Shown: one piece after another, positions 54,728 through 64,000 of the stretch | Position numbering within the stretch: position 1 is the first letter of the stretch | Layout: each line of letters starts with the position of its first letter | Source of the DNA: Apoderus coryli | Lineage: Eukaryota; Arthropoda; Insecta; Coleoptera; Attelabidae | Direction of reading: 5' to 3' | NCBI GenBank assembly: GCA_911728435.2 | Contig: OU452198.1 | Span: forward strand, 22,416,001-22,480,000 | DNA: 64,000 nucleotides | Notes under the pieces: generated by a model | Database searches by the model: none | Told to the model about the DNA's origin: nothing | The model's input: the letters and a program-made list of their open reading frames with translations, nothing else | Position numbers and translations under genes: made by a program

Positions 54728-57700
54728 ATAGTGCTGTTTTTGTCGTCGAAAATCTGCAAAAAAATGACCGCTAGCTATGTGACTTAACTTAAACTGCACC
54801 GAAGGTGCAGCCGCAGGTCTGTCTATATAGAAAATTTGTTTTTTCCTGCATCCCAACGGGTACTTTTCAAGGGGATTTAATGCGGCCACACTATTTTATT
54901 AATTAATTTAATTACATCTGCAAAAATTCATTTTGTGTGCGACTCAGAGGGGGATATCAACTATTTCCCATCCATCAGTTATTGAAAAATATATGATCAC
55001 ATCCACCCATATGACGGCTCTCATGACACTGTCACTTTAGGTTATTATCACTTTTTCAGTAATATTACTTCAAATACACAATGACAACTTCTAAATTGAC
55101 TGCAACTATATGGAATAACCATTTTATAACACTACAATATACAACATGTTGATAGAAATTGATCTTAAACATAAAAATAATGCCGAAAACTCTTAGGCTA
55201 TTAATGTAAACAAAGAAAATAATAATAAACTATTTGACACACGCAATTTGGCTGTCGTTACAAAAAACATCTTACGAAAACCAAATTATGACGTGAACTA
55301 GAAGTGTCAACTAAACTAACATAAGTGACACCAACGTTAGAAAAAAATACTACCAAACTATGACAAACCAACGAACCATAATAGAGAGATATGGTATCCT
55401 AAACATTAACGTCCGCCGCTATTAACGTTAACGTTAATTTAACACCAACAATTTTCAAATAGAGAGATGTTGTAACGGTAAAATTCGGGTAGATACAAGA
55501 ATTCACTAAACCCTATTCAAGACAGCCAATACGTGTTATAATTCAACCTAGAACCACTCTATTTCCACCGAGTTAAATACTTACCTTTAGACATATTTTC
55601 CTATGTTCTGTCTTGCCATAATAAAACACCTTTTTATACTAATTTTTGTATCATATTTATTCATCTAGTGTACGGACCATCATCATACTTTATTTCATGC
55701 TAGGTGTCACTGTAGCCCTATTATTTCCGCCCCATATCCTGGTTCGGTGTTCCTGAAACATGCCAAGTTTCTTCAGAAAGTTAAAATGTTAATATTATAA
55801 ATAAATTTAGGTACTTGCCAGCTGAATGTGTCCTAGGCTATTCTCTGTATTGTTTTTGGATGGTATGGTGGCCGTGTTTGCGTCCTGTGAGTTGGAGCAG
55901 CCCTGTTTTTGAGTCCATGTCCGTTTCTAGCTTTTACATCAGGTTTCTGCACTAATTCCTAATCCTATTTTGATCATCGCCCTCCTACGAGTAGTAGAGG
56001 ACTAAATTAACTTATATTTATCGTATTTGAAGCCCTACCGTTTACCGATTACCCATATTTCTTCTGATTTGGCACTTCGGTACTTAGACTATGTTTTACG
56101 CTCGAATTTTCTGTGATATCATTGTTTTCAACGCTTGATCGACTGTGGGATGATTGTTTGCTTTGTCTTCTGTAGTTCACCAATTGGTTAGACGCAAATT
56201 ATCCTAAAATTGCGGTAGAAATTACTTATTTCACGGGTTAAGCATATCACAATATACTTTGTAGGTTATGTTGTTATCATTTTGCACATAATGCTGTTAT
56301 TATATGAAAATGTTGTGTGATCTCATACTTACCGTTATTTTATCTGCTGTTGGATAGTATTACCCATGATGATTAACCGTTTTTACTTGTTAATTGCATA
56401 TTAATTAATTTATTATTCGACGTAAACATATGTTTTGTAGATAGCCGGAGTTTATATGTCATTCGCTATGTCACTTGTTGAACTTTTAGGCGCATTTCCA
56501 GTGTTGCCAACCCTCTCAGCATAAAAGTTATGATGTGCCTGCGTTATGTATTGTTGAAAGGCGACCAGAGATAGCGAGTGTTCAGAACGGTTTGACGTTA
56601 TATAACCGCATAGTAAGATTTATCGGTGGCGTTATATTTGTTGGTTTTCATCCTTATTGCTATTGATTATAGGGTTAGGTCAAAGGTCGTCTGTGTGGCT
56701 TGGGTTTGCAAGACGTGCCATACTTGGGTATTTGATAGAGTTCATGCGGATTTAATGTTGAATTCTATACCGGGTGGGATCTTTTGAATGGTATCTTATC
56801 TAGGAATGATGTTACCATAGGTTACAGCCTAACATCGGATCTGTAACAATGTTGCTAACGTTAGAAATTGACTACCTGAACATCTTGGTAGGCGTTATGC
56901 ATTTTAAGTCGTTATGACTTACCTTGTGTGTTTGTTGTCATATTTTCGTTTTAGTTCGTACTTTAGGTTAGTTTAAGGTTTCAGTTTGGCATATGCTATA
57001 ATTATGCTGGGTTTCTCTTCGTGTTGGATCCCAGGACTTTGTTCCTAAAAACCACACAATTGTATAGGTTACCTATACGTTATTTAACTCCCGGCTATGA
57101 CACAAAACGGTGGCACTGTAGTTAGTGTTGCTGTTTCCTTACCCGATTTAGACAAATATATTCAGTGTTTAGTTTTCGTTTGCTATTATTGAGTGGTAGA
57201 ATTCGTGAAGGCCTAATTTCGGCGTTATTATTGTTTACCGTGACGTGTAGGATATATATTTTCACTTTGACTTATTTGAACTAAATTACGACAGACAGCT
57301 GATTTCTGTCACCTTGAATATTTCATATAACAACTTGAGTATTCCATATCACCTGCTGGATAGTCCGTTCCTTTTACAGGTAGCTCACTGTTGCTATTTA
57401 TTGGTGTTCGTACTGCAGTCTGTTCTCGCAGTGGACATAATGCTTCGGTGGCCCGGCTTTGTTGCTGTTTATTTATGCCGTGCATGTGATAGCTATTTCG
57501 ATCTGACAGCGCAGTGTAATTACTGTGGAGATGTTCTTCTACCTACTCACAGGCTGTGTTGAGTGACAGTTTGTTTGGCATTGTCAACTTACCGCCTGTT
57601 GGATGAGATTTTATTGGATGGAAATGACTTTTGGCGGTAAGAATAGTGAAGATCGCACGTTATTGGTGATTTAAGACTTTTGCGAATTTAGTTGTTGAGA

Positions 57701-59909
57701 ATTAGTCCTACTGTGTGCATCTGCCAATGGCGATTGAAATTATAATTGAAAAATAGAAAAGCTGTTTTCTAACCATTATGTATATGGGATCATAATTGTA
57801 ATTTCAATATACGCGGATTGTGTTGGTAAATGTGTTGAAGAGATTATACGGTGCTGATGTTGGAAGTATATTAGCTTCCGTAGGTTTTTTTTTCAATCTG
57901 CAACTACTTCATGTAGGATCATACGCCATTTTGGTTCGCTGTACGACTGGGGCTAGGTAAGCGATGATTGAACCTGAATATCCTGATTTTGACTGGTATT
58001 TTGTTGATTTCTAGTCTTCAATACCTCAAGAGAAGCGTTGCACAATAGCAGTTGTGTTTGGATTGTGTGGTGTAACGATTGTGTTGTATATAGATATTTG
58101 CTGAGGCCACGCCTCATTTAAGAATTGAAGTTACCCTTCTAGAAGGTATGTTGATGTATATTTGATAAATTTTTAAGTGGTTTTTTTGTTGTACTATCAT
58201 TTCTTTGTTAGGATACTTATTATTCTTATTATTAACTATGGGATTTATTTTCTCCTGTAGGGTTTTTTGGTACGGGTTAACAAAAATTGAGTATTAAGGA
58301 GAATGGACAGACTTGTGTGAGTTGATTTGGGTACATATGTGAACGGATTTAATTACGAATTTCACCTACAGAAGTCGGACGAATTCCTGAACTGTCCCTG
58401 GGTTTCCCAGCTAAGTGGAATATTTAATAATCTTCTTTTCTAATTACGATTTATAATAATTTTCTTCTCTAAATACGATTTATAATAATTTTCTTCTCTG
58501 ATTACGTTTTATAATAATTTTCTTCTCTAATTACGGTTTACTTATGAGTACTACATTATCAATTTTGATCAAGGCATTGATGGTCTGATGTGCGAGCCAG
58601 TGCGCAAGATTCAGTCTGTTTGATTTTGTTGTTTTATTTTAAGGATTATTTAAGTAATCAATTTATGTCGAATGCGTGCTGACTCCATTATCGGTCCTCA
58701 ATGTAATCAGTGATTTCTTATTTCTTATATTAAAAATTGTTGTTCCACATTGATAGGTTGAATATAATTTCAAGTATAATAATAACATATTTCACGTACA
58801 ATATTTTATGTCTTCGTAATTACTGAGATGTAAACTCAGTGGTACCACAGAGGTGACTCAGGTTTTTGAACGGTAGGTGTGTAATTCATACAGAATAATA
58901 CTTTGAATTGATTTTAATGTTCCTAATTCGAAATTATTAGTTGATATATCGGTCTGTGAGACACAAAATTTTATTACATCCTTTATTTTTTTTTATTGTC
59001 AATTTCAATATAGGACTCAAATGATTTTTAAGTCTAGTTGTTTTATTCTTAGAGTCGATCCCCGAATTATTTACTATTAAATAGGTTCTTGCTTTTCCGG
59101 AATTCGACCGATGCCCGCGGTGAAGATTAAGCAAGTGGCGCCAGGCAAAAGAACGTTATTTAGGTTGGATTAAAGGTAATCGTACATCGACCCCCCCTTT
59201 TCCTCCACTGTTTCAAAGCTAGTCCGAAGGCCACCGCCGCATCAGACAAACTAATTAATAATTCGAGCGATCCTTTTGAATTAAAAATTTATACGTCACA
59301 ATGTGGTAGTTCTAAAAAATAACGTCACCTATGATGATAATCATATTATAGGCAGCCATTTTTAGACTAGCAGATTTAAAATACCTATCTAATATATGTA
59401 TAGTAGGTATATAGTATAAAATTTTATAAGGTTATTGAGTTTGACAAGTGGATTTATTATTTAAATTAAGTATTTATCAGATTATAACAACATTAATTAA
59501 TAAGCAGCATGTACAGGGTGATGCAAAAAAAAAACATTAATTAGCCGACATTTAACAAATTTTGTAGATTGCAATCGAATAAATTTTAAATGTTTAGAAA
59601 TTTTTAGCATACACTTTAAATTTATATACGGGGTGAGTCGAAAATGTATTTGTTTATTTTTTTCAAGGTCAAAATAAGTATTATTTTGAATAATCTTTTG
59701 ATTTAGATCTGAATTCATGATTTCTTTAGCGTGTAACTATAAGCTCGTAGAGGTGATCTACGGTGTAACTCAAAAATGTTTCAATTTATCTTCAATATTT
59801 TTAGGAGATATATAGATTTTTGAAATTTTTTTTTATATCCCTCAATGACTTTTGTCATAGATAAAACGACCACAAAACGACTGGGAAATCACGCAGTGAT
59901 TTCTTGTAT
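54728..59909 (-). mobile_element. Hairpin-ended non-autonomous element, right copy (opposite orientation)
   Basis: Reverse complement of the element at 35070-38052, in two parts: 54728-55466 and 59305-59909, split by the insertion at 55471-59300. The hairpin end reads GAAATCAC-GCA-GTGATTTC at 59885-59903, where the left copy has GAAATCCC-TTT-GGGATTTC: paired bases changed together. The other hairpin is CTGCACC-GAA-GGTGCAG near 54799-54815. Compared with the left copy it lacks about 36600-37480 and most of the 130-bp tandem units. Confidence 0.75.
55471..59300. mobile_element. 3.83-kb TG...CA insertion with 4-bp target duplication
   Basis: Begins TGTAACGGTA and ends TACGTCACA. It is flanked by ATGT on both sides (55467-55470 and 59301-59304); the uninterrupted site is present in the left copy near 36251-36261 (CCACATCTGTC on the plus strand). 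No coding frame is recognisable (a 82-codon frame at 57314-57562 has no motif). No internal LTR boundary was found by eye. Best explained as a very long solo LTR or a gutted LTR element. A TGGCGCC motif lies near 59137. Confidence 0.7.
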
Positions 59910-59946
59910 AATTATATAAAGCGGTCTTGCCGAATATCTGTCATAA

Positions 59947-60515
59947 AGAAATAACGACTTTTTTTATTTTGTTCCATGTGATTAATGATAAGATTATTTT
60001 GAACAAAATTAGGTACGGAGGAAGACAAAATTATCAGTGTTTATATATTTTTTAATCTAATACATTAAAAAATTTGAAATAAAAATAATAATTATATCTT
60101 CCCAAACTAACCCAACTACTTTATTCCAAAATTATAAATAAAAAAGTAAAAATAATAATTATAACATCCCAAACTAATCCAACTACCTAACGTGTGTATA
60201 TTATTTAGATAAATAAAATACATTGATATATTTGTAGTAGTTTTCTTGAAATCAGTCACAATCTAGCAACGCTGGCATAGAGTTATTCTATTATGAGACT
60301 ATAAGGACAGCATGTCCATACTAATGATATACAGTGCGTAAGTACATACCTACATTAAGTACTTACGTAATAGTGTATTATATTATTAGATTTAAAAAAA
60401 TATAAACATTGATTATTTTGTCTCCATCCGTACCTAATTTTGTTCAATATAGGCTTATTATTAATCACAATTTTTTTTTTTTAAATGTCGTTATTCGTTA
60501 TGGCAGATAATCGTC
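59947..60515. repeat. Inverted repeat, ~135-bp imperfect arms
   Basis: 59947-60075 and 60368-60512 are reverse complements at roughly 80 percent (shared TTGAACAAAATTAGGTACGG). The 290-bp centre is AT-rich and non-coding. Possibly a foldback or miniature inverted-repeat element. Confidence 0.7.
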
Positions 60516-60522
60516 AAGAACC

Positions 60523-61045
60523 ACTTTTATAGAAATGTGAACGACGACCAAAATTCTCATGTTATGTGTCCGAAGAAAATTTTGAATAGGGTTTAAAAAT
60601 TTGTTTTTGAATTGAATGTATAAAAAATTAAAGTTACTTACATCTGATTACTCCTTCCTTTGTTTGATATCCTAGATACCATTTGCCGCACAAATAATCC
60701 ATATTCCATTTATAATTCCAAGCACAAAACACATTTGAATTAACAATGTTAGTAGCTGGATAATATTAGAAACCACATTACGTATGCGAAGTACGCACAT
60801 ATTATTATAACACGTTACTATTACGGACGCGATTGATGTTTCATTAAACATCTGCAAAAGACAAAAAAATAAAATGTAAATATATCGCCTTAACTTAGAT
60901 TATGACATCAAAATTTAAGATATTACAGAGAATCTATAACCGTGAACATATACTCCACGGTGCTATACCATCTCTTTACAGTTCAACTAACGATTGTTTA
61001 TTGAATAAAATAATATTTTATATCATAAAAAATTAGAAAACCTAT
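60523..61045 (-). repeat. Downstream copy of a 0.5-kb genic duplication
   Basis: Matches 62901-63436 over its whole length with scattered substitutions and small gaps (both begin ACTTTTATAGA-ATGTGAAC). It contains one open exon-like sequence (60642-60755). Confidence 0.85.
60642..60755 (-). CDS. Duplicated 114-bp phase-1 exon (copy of 63017-63130)
   Basis: On the minus strand: acceptor ATTATCCAG at the right, donor GTAAGT (60636-60641) at the left, length 114 bp, phase 1 at both ends as in the other copy. The encoded 37 residues (NVFCAWNYKWNMDYLCGKWY then LGYQTKEGVIR) are open. Compared with the other copy one cysteine is lost (Gly-Cys became Lys-Trp), and one Trp became Leu. It lies beyond the stop and poly(A) signal of the gene upstream, so it is either the start of a second gene copy or an orphan exon. 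No partner exon was found between it and 59.9 kb. Confidence 0.45.
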
Positions 61046-61575
61046 CATCCAATAATTGTTGATTATATACTTCTTACTAAAAGGTAATTTTCAAGAAATG
61101 AGAAAATCAGTAAAACTTCCAGTCTTGATACAACAAAAATTACGTTAGTACACAGAAAAAACTAAGATGTACAACATTAATAACATTTAGAGCTGGATGA
61201 AGCGATTGCTGCCCCATTTACCGCAACTGCTTGCGGTCAATCGTATTGCGGTTTGTGTATCAAAGTAATTTTTGTGGTGTCAAGACTTGATTTTGAATCA
61301 CTTGGAGAGATGGAGCGTTTAATTCAAAATTGGCAAAATATTGAATTTGCATGTCTGCCTAAAACGCAGTAATAGTTGGATTTTAGAAACACAATATAAG
61401 ACATCCTACTAATCGTGTTCATCAATGGCTTGTAGAAAATAGAACAGTTTACCCTCGAAGCGCACCTATGTAGAGTGCAGTGGAAACTAATATTTCCAAA
61501 AAAATTAAATATTTTCATCAAACTGACCTGCCATAAGCAAAAACATTTGAGGGTCTACATTTATTCCGAGTTGTA

Positions 61576-63130
61576 TCACCATCGTAGCTGTTTGGTGGAT
61601 GTTTCTTCGCAAACTTTGTATTTTCTTATCGGCAATTCTACTACTGTTCGGAATGAACTATTGCTATCGTGTGCTATACCTGTAAAACCAATTGCTTTGA
61701 ATTTCTATAGTTATTGCAGTATTAATAAACCAACCTGCTTTAAGTAAATCGTATTTGGCAGTTCCTAAATTGGCTTTGTGATGTTCATTATATCGGTCAA
61801 CAGAAGCTGATAGTTGATTGAGGCTGCTCTTTGAAATTTTATTAAGTAATTGAAATTTATTTTTGATTGATTTTAAAAATTTAAACAAAAAATTGATGAG
61901 AACCGAACTTAAAACTTGGATTACATTACATTACAATTGTAAAAACAAAAATCTATTAATTTAGTGTTTAAAACAAGAACCTACGACTATCTTGATTGAT
62001 TTTAAAGTTTTAAATCAAAATCTGATGAGAACCGAACTTAAAATTTTGATTACATTACGTTTCAATTGTAAAAGCAAAAATTTGTTCATTTAGTGTTTGT
62101 TAAAACTAAAACCTACGACTATCTTGATATCAAAAAAGAGCAGCCTTATGTAGAATTCCTGTGCAGACTGATATGTTTCACATGGCGCTGAAATACTTTT
62201 AGTTGAGTGCCAATTGTACTTCTGGAAATAAATTGTTTATGACATGTGAAAACGATAAATACAATTATTGTTTTGAAATTCACTTACACCTAAATCCAAA
62301 TTGTAGATTATCCCTCTCAACCATAAATTGTTTAGCATGCCTCCAGCCATCAATTGTTACTATTGTCCAATTCAACACTTCATTTACGTTTTTTGTCTTG
62401 GAAATTATAAGCACGAGTCGAGAAAATACTCAATAAAATCACTAATTTTACGCGTTACCAGCTTACTATAGATATGGGTTATCTGGAACAAAGAAAGTAG
62501 GTACTGTTTAAAAAATAGTATAAGATTATTTATTTTGCTTATATCTACTTTTTGAATACAAAAATTATTATGCGAATTTAAGAGTACCTACCACTTCACT
62601 AACACTCCTCCATTAAACTCCATCCCAATCCATTCCATGCCTAACCTTAACAAAACTAGGGCCTATGGGCACTCCTGGAAAAAAAAAATTCTTAAGAAAA
62701 TGGTTATAAAACCTTTTACAATAATTATTTGTAACAAAAATTTAATAAGGAAAATGCTTGATTTTATTTGTAACCTAATTTACGTACCCTGCCACCCCGT
62801 ATAGTACATGTTAAATATAAGTAACTATATAAAGTTCATACTATTCGCATAGCTTTAACTTTATTATATTAGAGTAATCCAGAAAAACAAGTCTTTACAA
62901 ACTTTTATAGACATGTGAACGACGATCAAAATTCTCATGCTATGTGTAAAAATAATTTGAATAAGGTTTAAAAACTTGCTTTCGAATTTAATATATAAAA
63001 AATTAACGTTACTTACACCTGATTTCTCCTTCCTTTGTTTGATCTCCTAGATACCATTTGCCGCACCAATAATCCATATTACATCCATAATTCCAAGCAC
63101 AAAACACATTTGAATCAAAAAAGTTAGTAG
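61576..63130 (-). CDS. Unrecognised multi-exon host gene, 3' part
   Basis: Minus-strand exons inferred from splice signals and frame. Exon 63017-63130 has acceptor ATTACCAG and donor GTAAGT and encodes a Cys/Trp-rich segment (NVFCAWNYGCNMDYWCGKWY). Exon 62288-62428 is 141 bp, with acceptor TTTTATTGAG and donor GTAAGT, and includes NWTIVTIDGWRHAKQFMVER. An exon ending at 61736 includes LNQLSASVDRYNEHHKANLG; its start is unresolved, near 61826 or further right. The last exon, 61576-61679, encodes FRTVVELPIRKYKVCEETST and ends with TGA. The last intron is only 56 nt. All defined introns are phase 1. AATAAA follows 12 nt after the stop. The join between 62288 and the third exon needs another exon or a different start. 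No family recognised; the 5' part lies outside the window or was not seen. Confidence 0.45.
61868..62130. repeat. Tandem duplication, ~130 bp x 2
   Basis: GATGAGAACCGAACTTAAAA occurs at about 61895 and 62021, and CCTACGACTATCTTGAT at about 61980 and 62111. Lies in the intron region of the host gene. Confidence 0.8.
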
Positions 63131-63436
63131 CTGGTAATATTAGAAACCACATTACCGATTTGTCGAAGTACGGACATATTATTATAACACCTTACTATTA
63201 CGCGACGCACTCGATTAAAAATTTATTAAACATCTGCAAAACACAAAAAACGAAAATGTACTTATATCAATTTAATTTAGATTTTGACACCAAAATTTAA
63301 GATATTGTAGAATCTATAACCCCGCACATAATAATTATACTCCACGGCGCTATAACATATCTTTACAGTTCAACTAACGATTGTGTACTGAATAAAATAA
63401 TATTTTATTTGAATCATAAAAAATTAGAAAACCTAT
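62901..63436 (-). repeat. Upstream copy of a 0.5-kb genic duplication
   Basis: The partner of 60523-61045, carrying the exon at 63017-63130. The pair is in direct orientation about 2.38 kb apart. Confidence 0.85.
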
Positions 63437-64000
63437 TTTGGTATAATACGCAAAAAAAGTCGATATTCCTATCTTCATGCCATAAAAATATTAAAAATTA
63501 TCATTCTATTGTAGTTCTATAGAAAATATTTTAAAATATTTCAAACATATGAAAACAAAATAACAGATAATGTAAACAACTGAGTAATAAATCGCGTATA
63601 TTCTTTTATATAGATCACCCTGTTGGAAGAATATTAAAAAATAATAATAATCTACTTAAACTAACAAATCACTAAAATTGTGTTTTCATTATTATGTGTT
63701 TCCTTCTTCTCTTTAGTGGTTAATTAACAATTATTATAATACTAAATAATAAAAACACAATTTTATGATATGTATAGAAAATTATTGATAGTAAATTTTT
63801 TTCGTCCTATAGAATCATTTGATAAAGTGTTGTTTATATACTGAAAACGATTAAAAAATGAGTTCATAAGTATCCATCTCCTATAGGACTGATGCAACAA
63901 TCTTAACGTAATATTTACTAGATTATAATATGACTTACCCCAATAATTAAGAACAATTTATATTTCCATCACAAATTATAACTTTTTATTTAACTAAACT
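63437..64000. other. Stretch without a recognised gene
   Basis: AT-rich; no coding motif or further exon was identified. Upstream exons of the minus-strand gene could lie here or beyond the window. Confidence 0.4.

Noticed and set aside
57314..57562. 82-codon frame with several cysteines
   Set aside because: Lies in the middle of the LTR-like insertion, no known motif, single short frame.
62203..62436. 77-codon plus-strand frame
   Set aside because: Antisense to the exon at 62288-62428, which has splice signals and consistent phase.
1..64000. tRNA, rRNA, CRISPR and bacterial-type operon signals
   Set aside because: Looked for and not seen; the tandem arrays have long units without spacer-repeat alternation.

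Overview
This 64 kb window is AT-rich, intron-poor DNA from an arthropod, most likely an insect. It contains no bacterial-type operon. The transposon mix points to an insect: BEL/Pao, Ty3/gypsy, Ty1/copia, Penelope-like elements with a GIY-YIG endonuclease, Jockey/CR1/R1-type non-LTR elements, hAT, Tc1/mariner and a Crypton-like fragment. Species cannot be named from the sequence. Almost everything recognisable is a transposable element, usually broken and often nested. Only the right end (about 60.5-63.2 kb, minus strand) looks like a fragment of an ordinary multi-exon host gene.

Left part (1-18.4 kb): a 536-bp sequence occurs twice, identically (1-536 and 3826-4361). The first copy abuts a BEL/Pao integrase tail. 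A BED-type zinc-finger ORF and an unrecognised ORF follow on the minus strand. A 5'-truncated CR1-type element (5.9-7.1 kb) splits a short tandem array. A long decayed BEL/Pao element (9.26-13.1 kb) carries a 734-bp solo-LTR-like insertion with a 4-bp target duplication. Scrambled non-LTR remnants (14-16.3 kb) lead into a satellite of about 255-bp units with a 505-bp higher-order repeat (16.3-18.4 kb).

Centre (18.8-32.5 kb): a CR1/Jockey-group element has a 753-codon open frame with an intact reverse-transcriptase catalytic motif. It sits next to a frameshifted hAT transposase. Beyond that lies an inverted-repeat element whose two arms each carry a hammerhead-ribozyme-like motif. A Jockey element (23.65-29.5 kb) is split by a rearranged Penelope-like insertion that holds an inverted repeat and a second hammerhead-like motif.

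Right part (32.5-60 kb): a minus-strand Ty3/gypsy element (33.2-40.1 kb) is split by a roughly 3-kb non-coding element (35.07-38.05 kb). A second copy of that element lies in the opposite orientation at 54.7-59.9 kb. Both have hairpins near their ends, and one hairpin shows compensatory changes. The second copy carries a 3.83-kb TG...CA insertion with a 4-bp target duplication. Between them are a 522-bp tandem array ending in a GACA microsatellite, pieces of non-LTR, Tc1 and mariner elements, and a 1.07-kb insertion at 52907-53973. That insertion has a 5-bp target duplication, codes for a Crypton/ZMYM-like recombinase fragment, and has a palindromic right end.

Right end (60.5-63.4 kb): exons with consistent phase-1 boundaries, GTAAGT donors, a 56-nt intron, a stop codon and a nearby AATAAA suggest the 3' part of an unrecognised host gene on the minus strand. 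One of its exons is duplicated, still open, downstream of the gene.
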